The position numbers and the translations under genes are program-made. Shown here in pieces: positions 53,004 to 60,311 of a DNA stretch of 64,000 nt; the stretch's first letter is position 1, and the number at the start of each line of letters is the position of its first letter. This stretch comes from CAZFLM01 sp964519955 (lineage in GTDB: Bacteria > Armatimonadota > Chthonomonadetes > Chthonomonadales > CAJBBX01). The DNA lies in assembly GCA_964519955.1 (NCBI GenBank), contig CAZFLM010000012.1:56671-120670 (forward strand), read 5' to 3'. The notes under the pieces were generated by a model. That model searched no databases. It saw nothing but the letters and a program-made list of their open reading frames with translations, and had not been told where the DNA came from.

Positions 53004-53666
53004 CTACTCGAAGCGCAGCGTGCCGAACCGCTTGGGCACGTGGAAGTTCGGGCTCGTGCCCAGCGTCGGCGACCACGCGGTGAACTCGGGCGGGTCCACC
53101 AGGTCGATGCGGTAGAAGTTCCCGCGCCACTCGGTGCCCGCCTTCGGGGGCGCGGCTTCGGGCAGGCCGGCGAACGGGATGGCGATCTCCACGCTCCAGC
53201 CCTCGTCGACGTCGTCGCGCCGGTCGAGGGTGCCGCGCACGCGGACCGCCGTGACCATGCCCGGAAGGTCCCACTCCTTGTCCACCGTCATCGTGCCTCG
53301 GTGCAGGTCTGGGCTGTGGACGCGCCCATCGAAGACGACGTTGCGCGGGCTGACCTCCAGCTCGATGTAGTGCCGGATGTCGCCAGTGGGCGAGAGGAAC
53401 GCCTCGACGACCTCCTCCTCGTAGAGCGGCTCATCGCGCAGCAGGAATGTGCCCCACACGTCGCGGTCCACGCAGTCGAAGGCCACGTACAGCCAGCCCT
53501 CCGTCCAGCAGGCGCGCAGCTCCGTGCGCTGCACCTTCTGATCCGACCCGATCGTCGGCACCAGCACGGCGGGCCCGATGCCGCGCCAGACAGGCTTGGT
53601 CACGTCCCCGTCGATGGCGATGGGGTGCGCGATGTGCGGCACGCGGAGCACGGGCAGGTCGTTCAC
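53004..53666 (-). CDS. Family 9 carbohydrate-binding-like (CBM9-like) protein
   Basis: This 220-residue beta-sandwich protein begins at GTG 53666, which overlaps the msrB stop (GTGA) and follows GGAGG. The CBM9-like core is clear: IAHPIAIDGDVTKPVWRG, ELRACWTEGWLYVAFDCVD, EPLYEEEVVEAFLSPTGD, HYIELEVSPRNVVFDGRV and EGWSVEIAIPFAGL. It ends FHVPKRFGTLRF, as in related proteins. Such domains bind sugars or act in oxidoreductase-like sugar systems. Here it is cytoplasmic, with no signal peptide. Coupling to msrB is probably chance or shared expression. Confidence 0.85.
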   Translation of the reverse strand: MNDLPVLRVPHIAHPIAIDGDVTKPVWRGIGPAVLVPTIGSDQKVQRTELRACWTEGWLYVAFDCVDRDVWGTFLLRDEPLYEEEVVEAFLSPTGDIRHYIELEVSPRNVVFDGRVHSPDLHRGTMTVDKEWDLPGMVTAVRVRGTLDRRDDVDEGWSVEIAIPFAGLPEAAPPKAGTEWRGNFYRIDLVDPPEFTAWSPTLGTSPNFHVPKRFGTLRFE

Positions 53667-54061
53667 TTGGCGCCCTCCTCGAACTGGATGCTGAGCGAGT
53701 TGATGCAGTACCGCTCGCCGGTCGGCTCCGGCCCGTCCGGGAACACGTGACCGAGATGGCCGCCACACTTCGCGCAGACGACCTCCACGCGCCGCCTGCC
53801 GAGGCTCAGGTCCTCGCGCCGCTCGATCGCCTCCTGGTCCACCGCCTCCCAGAAGCTCGGCCAGCCGCACCCGGCGTCGAACTTCGTCTCGGACCGGAAC
53901 AGCACCGCCCCGCATCCGGCGCATCGGTACGTCCCATCCCCGAAGTGGTTCCAGTACTCGCCCGTGAACGGCCGCTCGGTGCCCTTCTGGCGCAGCACGT
54001 CGTACTGCTCCGGCGTCAGCTTCCTGCGCCACTGCTCGTCGGTGAACTGCTCCTCGCTCAA
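53663..54061 (-). CDS. msrB: Peptide-methionine (R)-S-oxide reductase MsrB
   Basis: This 132-residue enzyme has the zinc pairs CAGCGAVLF and CAKCGGHLGH, the DAGCGWPSFW segment and the catalytic cysteine in RYCINSLSI. It reduces the R form of oxidised methionine in proteins with thioredoxin. The best start is the TTG at 54061, six bases after AGGAGG; a longer frame adds Arg/Pro-rich residues with no homology. It is translationally coupled to the CBM9-like gene downstream. Confidence 0.93.
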   Translation of the reverse strand: MSEEQFTDEQWRRKLTPEQYDVLRQKGTERPFTGEYWNHFGDGTYRCAGCGAVLFRSETKFDAGCGWPSFWEAVDQEAIERREDLSLGRRRVEVVCAKCGGHLGHVFPDGPEPTGERYCINSLSIQFEEGAK

Positions 54062-54269
54062 TGGATGCCTCCTGGGCTTGCGTCTGGCGATGGGAAGTCG
54101 CCGCACCGGCCGGCCTCGTGATGGCTCCGGCGCTCGCGGCGCAGGGAATCGCGCCCGCGGACACGAACAGGGCAGCATACGCCGCTGCTCGACGCCCGAG
54201 GCGGTGAACGCGGCGACTGCCGCCTGACGACCGGGGCTGCCGCTGGAAGCGGGCGAAGGGAGATGTGTC

Positions 54270-54998
54270 GTGCCGAGACGAGTGCTGCACCACTTGCGCA
54301 GGGCGATCGCCAGTCCGTTCTACCGGCTCTGCGGCACCCACCTCTATAGCCGCGCGTGGCGCGAGCGCAAGAAGCCCATCAACCTGTTCGACTGCGAGGC
54401 GCTGGAGCAGGACCGACACCGGGCCTACCTGATCGACCATATCGCCACCTTTGCGCCATTCGGCTCGGTCCTCGACGTGGGCTGCGGCGCGGGGCCGGCT
54501 GTCACGCTGCTGGCGAAGCGCTTCCCAGAGAGCAGCGTACTCGGCATCGACATCCACCCGCTGTCGGTGGAGCAGGGCAACCGCCGGCTGGCCGAACTCG
54601 GCCTCGGCAATGCCTCACTCTCCTGCGGCGACGCATCCGACCTCTCGCGCTTCCGAGACAAGAGCATCGATGTCGTCTACACCGACGCCGTCCTGCTCTA
54701 CATAGGCCGCGACGCGATCCGCGACACGATCGGCGAGATGGTGCGCGTCGCTCGCAAGGGGCTGCTCTTCTTCGAGTTCCATGACCCGAAGCTGACTGGC
54801 GACTCAGGCATCCGCGGCGTGCACCGTGAAGACGGCTTCATCCGCAACTACGACCTGCTCCTTCGCGCGTTCCCCGGTATCGGCGACGTCTCGATCAAGA
54901 AGATCCCCACCGAGGTCTTCCCGACCGGTCGCTGGCCCCTCTACGCGCATGCGATTCGCGTCGCCATCGGCGGAGCGGGCAGCGCGACGGGCCTCTGA
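54270..54998 (+). CDS. Class I SAM-dependent methyltransferase
   Basis: This 242-residue protein starts at GTG 54270 (GGGAG upstream). It has the SAM motif VLDVGCGAGPAVTLLAKRFP, the acidic loop VLGIDIHPLSVEQGNR and LSCGDASDLSRFRDKSIDVV, then the strand VYTDAVLLYIGRDAIRDTI. The C-terminal FFEFHDPKLTGDS suggests a small-molecule substrate. An N-terminal basic stretch (RRVLHHLRRAIASPFYRL) could bind membrane or nucleic acid. The acceptor is unknown. Confidence 0.85.
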   Translation: MPRRVLHHLRRAIASPFYRLCGTHLYSRAWRERKKPINLFDCEALEQDRHRAYLIDHIATFAPFGSVLDVGCGAGPAVTLLAKRFPESSVLGIDIHPLSVEQGNRRLAELGLGNASLSCGDASDLSRFRDKSIDVVYTDAVLLYIGRDAIRDTIGEMVRVARKGLLFFEFHDPKLTGDSGIRGVHREDGFIRNYDLLLRAFPGIGDVSIKKIPTEVFPTGRWPLYAHAIRVAIGGAGSATGL

Positions 54999-55019
54999 CA
55001 CCCTCGCCGCGGCGGCCGG

Positions 55020-55811
55020 TTAGGACCGCAGGCCCTTTTCACGCAGCAGTGCGTCGGCCCAGGCGGCATCGTCGCCATCGAGCGGCGGCACCGGATCGGC
55101 GGAGTAGTCGATGCGACGCGCGAATGCGCCTTCGTCGTAAGCCCGGTTCAGCGACGCTTGCAGATCGACGACGAGTTCGCCCTCATCCGGCAGGAGCGGG
55201 AGCAGAAACCTCGGGAGGCGCTGCCGCACGCCGACTGCCCAGGTGTCCGAGATGTCCGAGTTCGCCCGGCTGAGACAGATCGCGTAGTCATGCTCGGCGC
55301 CAGCGGCCAGCGACGCCGCGATGGTCGGCTCCCCGGCGCGCAGCAGGTCGATCTCCACGAGGTGCACATCGCTTGCGAGGAGCGAGCGCTGCTTGGCCAG
55401 GTACTGCGCTCGGCCCTCTCCGCTTGAGGCCTTGTTCGCCGGGCTCAGCACCTCGACGCATGCCACGATGCGCTCAACGCCACCCCCGAGCGCGATGATC
55501 TGAACGTACGGCTCGCGGATCTCGGCCGGTTGGCGGCGGACCTGCGTCGGAGGATCGGCGAGGGCAACCGCTGCCGTACCCGACCGACTCCCCATCGGCC
55601 GGGGCGGTCCCACCACCGACGTGACGATGTCGGGATACACGCTGCGTCCAGGCGGCAGCGTGTAGATGCGCAGCTCCACGGATGCGGCGTAGCCGGCCGG
55701 CAGCAGGCGGTTCATGTCGGCACGGAGGGCGGCGACCAGGGCGTGGTGGACGTCCTGCCAGCGCCGCTGATCCTCCAAGTACGGGTCCATGCCTGGGAAT
55801 GGGCTGGGCAT
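55020..55811 (-). CDS. DUF4058-family protein
   Basis: This 263-residue protein starts at ATG 55811 behind GGGAGG and begins MPSPFPGMDPYLEDQRRWQD, the highly conserved opening of DUF4058. It continues with HHALVAALRADMNRLLPAGY, VEVLSPANKASSGEGRAQYL and VHLVEIDLLRAGE, an E-V-x-S-P-x-N-K motif similar to restriction-like or Uma2-like folds. The family is abundant in cyanobacteria and other free-living bacteria and its function is unknown. A dispersed palindrome lies about 50 bases upstream. Confidence 0.9.
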   Translation of the reverse strand: MPSPFPGMDPYLEDQRRWQDVHHALVAALRADMNRLLPAGYAASVELRIYTLPPGRSVYPDIVTSVVGPPRPMGSRSGTAAVALADPPTQVRRQPAEIREPYVQIIALGGGVERIVACVEVLSPANKASSGEGRAQYLAKQRSLLASDVHLVEIDLLRAGEPTIAASLAAGAEHDYAICLSRANSDISDTWAVGVRQRLPRFLLPLLPDEGELVVDLQASLNRAYDEGAFARRIDYSADPVPPLDGDDAAWADALLREKGLRS

Positions 55812-55861
55812 CGTGTGCCTCCCGCTGCGGTGGACGGGCGCCAAGCCGGTGATGCACGAGC

Positions 55862-55892
55862 GCCGTGGTGGGATGGGCCTCCGTGCCCGTCC
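55862..55892. repeat. Dispersed palindromic element, copy c
   Basis: CCGTGGTG followed by the hairpin stem GGATGGGC, loop CTCCGT, stem GCCCGTCC, identical over 22 bases to copy b. It lies between the hpnJ-like stop at 55955 and the DUF4058 start at 55811. Confidence 0.75.
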
Positions 55893-55954
55893 TGGGCTGC
55901 TCATCACCGGGCCAGGCCAGGGCCCGTCCCACCCGTCACGCCCGCGCCGCCGAC

Positions 55955-57406
55955 CTACGCCGTGGTCGCGGCCGCCTTGTGCTCCTTGGCGCTCTGCTTC
56001 CGCTCGCGCAGGTAGTCGCGGAACTCGGCGCCCTCGCGCAGGCGGCGCACCATCATCTGTCGGTCGGTGGCCATCTCGCGCACGATGCGCAGGATCGGCT
56101 TCAGGCGGAAGTAGAACCGCTTGTACATGCGCTCCACGGCTTCCTCGATCTCGTCCGGCGAGAGGTTCGGATAGCGCATCGTGGAGGTCTGGATGCCGCT
56201 GCCGGAGACGAGGACGCTGTTGTCGAGCCAGCCGTTCTGCATCGCCTGGTCGTACAGCTCCGTGCCGGGGTAGGGGGCGGCGATGGAGACCTGGATCGTG
56301 TGCGGGTCCAGCTCCTGGGCGAAGCGGATGGTCTGCTCGATCGTCTCCTGCGTCTCGATGGGCAGCCCGATGATGAACGTGCCATGCACCTTGATGCCCA
56401 GCTTGCGGCAGTTCGCCATGAACTCGCGGGCCATGTCGAGCTTGATGCCCTTCTTGATGCGGTTCAGGATGTCCTGGTTGCCCGACTCGAAGCCCACCAG
56501 CAGTAGGCGCAGGCCGTTGTCGCGGAGCTGCTTCAGCGTGTCGTAGTCCACGTGCGCCCGCGCGTTGCAGCTCCACGTCATCTTGAGCTGCTTGAGCCCC
56601 TTGGCGATGGCGACGGCGCGCTCCTTGTCGATGGTGAACGTGTCGTCATCGAACATCCACTCGCGCACCTTCGGGAACATGTCCTTGCCCTCGGCCATCT
56701 CGCGGATGACGACGCCGGGTGACTTGGTGCGGTAGCGGTGGCCGCCGATGGTCTGGGGCCAGAGGCAGAAGGTGCACTTGGCGGTGCAGCCGCGCCCGGT
56801 GTAGAAGGACACGTACGGGTGCAGCAGGTAGCCGATGAAGTAGTTCTCGATCGTGAGGTCGCGCTGGTAGACGGGGAGGACGCTGGGCATGGCGTCCCAG
56901 TCCTCGATCAGCGGGCGCTCTGAGTTGTGGCGGATGCCGCCGTCGGCAGCGCGGTAGGAAAGCCCCTTGATCTCGTGGAACGGTTTGCCCTGCGCGAGTT
57001 CGAGGCACGTGTAGTCGAACTCGTTGCGGCACGCGAAGTCGAGAGCTGGCGACGCGTTGAGCACGGAGTCCGGCATCACCGCGGCGTGCGCGCCGATCAT
57101 GCCGATGACCGCCTGCGGGTTCTTCGCCTTGATGGCCTCGGCGCAGCGGGCGTCATTCGCGAGCGTCGGCGTGCTCGTGTGCAGCACGAACAGCTCGTAG
57201 TCGCCCGCGATCCGCAGCACGTCCTCGACTGTCTGGTGGTGCGGTGGCGCGTCCATCAGCTTGCTGCCGGGCACGAGGGCCGCGGGTTGTGCGAGCCAGG
57301 TGGGGTACCAGTAGCTGGTGATCTCTCGCTTGGCCTGGTATCGGGATCCAGCGCCGCCGTCGAACCCTTCGAACGAGGGCGGGCTGAGGAAGAGGGTCTT
57401 CTTCAC
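55955..57406 (-). CDS. hpnJ: B12-binding radical SAM enzyme, HpnJ-like (hopanoid side-chain biosynthesis)
   Basis: This 483-residue protein starts at GTG 57406 (AGGAG upstream). The N-terminal half (about 1-150) is a cobalamin-binding Rossmann domain without the usual DxHxxG, beginning LFLSPPSFEGFDGGAGSRYQ and PTWLAQPAALVPGSKLMDAP, which I associate with HpnJ. The radical SAM cluster site is GRGCTAKCTFCLWPQT, followed by EWMFDDDTFTIDKER and VGFESGNQDILNRIKKG. HpnJ acts in making the cyclitol ether head group of bacteriohopanepolyols. No other hopanoid gene is in the window, so the assignment needs context. Confidence 0.75.
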   Translation of the reverse strand: MKKTLFLSPPSFEGFDGGAGSRYQAKREITSYWYPTWLAQPAALVPGSKLMDAPPHHQTVEDVLRIAGDYELFVLHTSTPTLANDARCAEAIKAKNPQAVIGMIGAHAAVMPDSVLNASPALDFACRNEFDYTCLELAQGKPFHEIKGLSYRAADGGIRHNSERPLIEDWDAMPSVLPVYQRDLTIENYFIGYLLHPYVSFYTGRGCTAKCTFCLWPQTIGGHRYRTKSPGVVIREMAEGKDMFPKVREWMFDDDTFTIDKERAVAIAKGLKQLKMTWSCNARAHVDYDTLKQLRDNGLRLLLVGFESGNQDILNRIKKGIKLDMAREFMANCRKLGIKVHGTFIIGLPIETQETIEQTIRFAQELDPHTIQVSIAAPYPGTELYDQAMQNGWLDNSVLVSGSGIQTSTMRYPNLSPDEIEEAVERMYKRFYFRLKPILRIVREMATDRQMMVRRLREGAEFRDYLRERKQSAKEHKAAATTA

Positions 57407-57511
57407 GGGATTCGAGTCTCCTGGGTACGGTGCGGCTGCCGCATCGTAGGCGGCAATACGATACTACCACGAGAGGGTGCGTCGGAGCTAGGGCGCGGAG
57501 CCCGCTCGCGG

Positions 57512-58579
57512 TCAGGGCTCAGTGCCCGTATCGCGCTTGTTCAGTTCCCCACCCGCGATGATGTCCAGCACTTCGTCGAGCCGTCGACGCGCTCTGGGCT
57601 CTGGGTCTGAGGCCGCGAAGTCACGCAGGACGCTTAGCATCTCGTCGACGGGAGGTCTGTCCTCGAGTACCGGGTACAGCGGCCCCTGCCCAAGGGATTG
57701 GCACTTGGAGCAGGCAGCTATGGCGTCCAGCGCGATCGCGGCCAGGGGCCCTTGCGTCTCCAGCCACCGATTGGCGGTTGGCCACGAGAAGTGAGAGACC
57801 GCAGCTACCCGTCCCCAGTCGGTGTCCAGGACTAGCCCTTGATGTGTCTCCATCCATTTGAGCGTGCGCCGCGAGCCAAACGGCGCAAGCAGAAGGCTGG
57901 GGTTGCAGATCCCCGATACGTGCGCCACCAACTCCGCGTACAATGCGCCGTCATCCAGCAGGGCAGCGACGAGCGCGAATCCTCGGTCTTCCGGGAGGCA
58001 GGCCGATATGGCAGCAGCGAGTGCGTGAACGCTCGATGGCTCCCTCTCGGACAGGCGCTCAATCAGCCACGTCGCAGCGACTGGGCCCGCAACCGCGCAC
58101 AGCTCGAACAACCGGTAGTCGTGCTCCCTGTGGACTGCTGCTGAGTGCCGCCGTTCGATAGCGGAAAGCAGTTCGGCAGGGTCGCTACGCCGAAGCGCGG
58201 CGACGAGGCGTGCATCGAGCTGCCAGGCAACCAGCGCGTAGTCGACCATGGCCTCAACGTCCTGCTCCACCTCCCGCAGCGTCGGCATCGGGTACCGATC
58301 GGGCTCCTCCACCTCGATGCTCGGCTGCATGGCCTCGCCGTCCTCCAGGTAGAGATCCTCGTGTAGGGAAGGCTGCCACCAGCCATGGATGAGAGCGAGG
58401 CGGTACCACTCCAAAGGGCGCAGAGCACCGCACTGCAGGCGGTGGGCGCAGCCCTCGCACAGATGGTAGGGATGATCGGGCGCATCACAATCGATCACGT
58501 CCGAGACTGGCGCCTTTCGGCACGCTTGGCAGACCGCCGAAGGCCTGGGCGCCGGGCAGACGCTGTCTTCGCAATGCAT
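57512..58579 (-). CDS. Protein of unknown function with N-terminal zinc-ribbon cysteines and helical repeats
   Basis: This 355-residue protein starts at ATG 58579 behind GGAGG. Paired cysteines lie at the N-terminus (CQACRKAPVSD and HLCEGCAHRLQCG), a likely zinc site. The rest is helical with repeated Ala/Leu-rich helices (LVAALRRSDPAELLSAIERR, AATWLIERLSEREPSSVHAL, GFALVAALLDDGALYAELVA), similar to HEAT repeats. It ends with RARRRLDEVLDIIAGG. No catalytic motif is visible. It might be a protein-binding scaffold. Confidence 0.65.
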   Translation of the reverse strand: MHCEDSVCPAPRPSAVCQACRKAPVSDVIDCDAPDHPYHLCEGCAHRLQCGALRPLEWYRLALIHGWWQPSLHEDLYLEDGEAMQPSIEVEEPDRYPMPTLREVEQDVEAMVDYALVAWQLDARLVAALRRSDPAELLSAIERRHSAAVHREHDYRLFELCAVAGPVAATWLIERLSEREPSSVHALAAAISACLPEDRGFALVAALLDDGALYAELVAHVSGICNPSLLLAPFGSRRTLKWMETHQGLVLDTDWGRVAAVSHFSWPTANRWLETQGPLAAIALDAIAACSKCQSLGQGPLYPVLEDRPPVDEMLSVLRDFAASDPEPRARRRLDEVLDIIAGGELNKRDTGTEP

Positions 58580-58638
58580 CGTGGCATCCTCCGGTCGCTG
58601 ACTCCGCACGTGCCGTGGTCCGGCTGCATCCTAGCGGT

Positions 58639-59637
58639 TCACCACCGCGCGTTCGGCCCGAACTCCGCCTGGTAGTACGCGCTCACGTGCGTGCCGGGCT
58701 CGACGAGCGCGTCCACCGCCGCGCGGTCCTCGGGCGTAACCGTGACGCTCAGCGCGGCCAGGTTGTCCTCAAGCTGCTCCATCGTGCGCGGGCCGATGAT
58801 CGGGGCGGTGACGGCCGGGTTGCTCAGGCACCAGGCGAGCGCGAACGCGGACGGCGTGCAGCCCTTCGCCTCGGCCAGCTCGACCACCGCCTCGGCCACG
58901 GCGAGCGCACGGTCGTTGTCGCGGTTGTTCAGCGCGGGGCCGCTCTCGTAGCGCGAGCCGGCCGGGCGCGTCTGCCCCTTGCGGTACTTGCCCGTCAGGA
59001 TGCCTCCCGCCAACGGCGACCACGGGATGACGCCGACGCCGTACGTCTGGCAGAAGGGCAGCAGCTCGCGCTCGACGCGGCGGTCGAGGATGTTGTAGGG
59101 GGGCTGCTCGCAGACGAAGCGGTTGAGGCCCAGTTCCTTCGCTGCCCACAGCGCCTCGCAGAGCTGCCACGCGGCGAACGTGCTCGTGCCAACGTAGAGC
59201 ACCTTGCCCGCGCGGATCAGGCCATCGAGGGCTCGCAGCGTCTCGTCGATCGGCACCGAGGGTTGCGGACGGTGGATCTGGTACAGGTCGATGCGGTCCG
59301 TCTGCAGGCGGCGCAGCGACTCCTCGCACTGCCGCACGATGTGGTAGCGGTGGTTGCCCAACGCGTTCGGATCGGCGTCGTCCATCTTGCCGTGCACCTT
59401 CGTGGCCAGGAACACGCGGTCGCGCCGCCGGTCCGCCGCGAGGGCCTTGCCGGTGATCGTCTCGCTCGCGCCGCGGCCATACACGTTGGCCGTATCGACG
59501 AAGTTGATCCCATCGTCGAGCGCGCGGTGGATGATGCGGATCGACTCGTCCTCTTCCGTGCTCCAGCCGAAGTTCATGCAGCCCAGGCAGAGCGGGCTCA
59601 CCTGCGCGCCGGTCCTGCCGAGCGATCGATAGTCCAT
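58639..59637 (-). CDS. Aldo/keto reductase
   Basis: This 332-residue enzyme starts at ATG 59637 behind GGAGG. The catalytic tetrad is Asp and Tyr in FVDTANVYGRGAS, Lys in FLATKVHGKM and His in DLYQIHRPQP. NADPH-site residues lie in YVGTSTFAAWQL, WSPLAGGILTGKY and TAPIIGPRTMEQLEDNL. It belongs to the YajO/AKR11-13-like group. The substrate, probably a sugar or small aldehyde, is unknown. Confidence 0.93.
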   Translation of the reverse strand: MDYRSLGRTGAQVSPLCLGCMNFGWSTEEDESIRIIHRALDDGINFVDTANVYGRGASETITGKALAADRRRDRVFLATKVHGKMDDADPNALGNHRYHIVRQCEESLRRLQTDRIDLYQIHRPQPSVPIDETLRALDGLIRAGKVLYVGTSTFAAWQLCEALWAAKELGLNRFVCEQPPYNILDRRVERELLPFCQTYGVGVIPWSPLAGGILTGKYRKGQTRPAGSRYESGPALNNRDNDRALAVAEAVVELAEAKGCTPSAFALAWCLSNPAVTAPIIGPRTMEQLEDNLAALSVTVTPEDRAAVDALVEPGTHVSAYYQAEFGPNARW

Positions 59638-59655
59638 CGGTTCCCTCCGGTTGTA

Positions 59656-59686
59656 CGGACGGGCACGGAGGCCCATCCGACCGCGG
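59656..59686. repeat. Dispersed palindromic element, copy d
   Basis: On the minus strand it has the hairpin GGATGGGC, CTCCGT, GCCCGTCC of copies b and c. It lies in the 68-base gap between the aldo/keto reductase start and the ruvC stop. Confidence 0.75.
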
Positions 59687-59705
59687 CGGCGTGTCGCCAG
59701 CGAGG

Positions 59706-60194
59706 CTAGCGCGCCGCCATCCCAGGCCTCATGCTGTGGGCGTGGCAGATGGCGACGGCGAGGGCGTCGGCGGCGTCGTCGGGGCGCGGCGGCTTCGGCA
59801 GGCCGAGCAGTTGCTGCACCATGAACTGCACCTGCCGCTTGTCCGCCTTGCCGTAGCCCACCACGGCCTGCTTCACCTGCGGCGGCGAGTACTCCGTCCA
59901 CGGGATGCCGCGCCGCGCCGCCGCCAGCAGCACCACGCCGATCGTCCGGCCCACGCTGAACGCGGTCGTCTCGTTCTTCGCAAAGAACAGGCGCTCCGTC
60001 GCCAGTTGCTCGGGGCCGTGCTTGTCCAGCAGCGCGTCGAGTTGGTCGGCAATCGACATCAGCCGGTCCGGCGGGGTGTCCTCCGGCGGCGTGCGGATGA
60101 CGCCGAACTCCACCACCTCGATCCGCTGGCCTTCCTTACGCAGTACGCCGAACCCGGTCGTCGCCGTGCCGGGGTCTATGCCGAGTATCACCAA
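59706..60194 (-). CDS. ruvC: Holliday junction resolvase RuvC
   Basis: This 162-residue protein begins VILGIDPGTATTGFG, with the first catalytic aspartate at position 7, as in Escherichia coli. The catalytic Glu lies in LATERLFFAKN, and the last aspartates in RPDDAADALAVAICH. The likely start is TTG 60194, eight bases after AGGAG; the GTG at 60191 is also possible. It cuts four-way DNA junctions during recombination. RuvA and RuvB are not seen in the window. Confidence 0.93.
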   Translation of the reverse strand: MVILGIDPGTATTGFGVLRKEGQRIEVVEFGVIRTPPEDTPPDRLMSIADQLDALLDKHGPEQLATERLFFAKNETTAFSVGRTIGVVLLAAARRGIPWTEYSPPQVKQAVVGYGKADKRQVQFMVQQLLGLPKPPRPDDAADALAVAICHAHSMRPGMAAR

Positions 60195-60311
60195 GTCCGT
60201 GCTCTCCTTCTCTCGCCCGATTTCCCCGCGACCGCCGTGTTCTCCTTGCGCGCGGAAACCGATGCCTCCGCGGCGAATAGGGCTGTCGATGTCGGCGAGG
60301 AGGGGAGCCCC

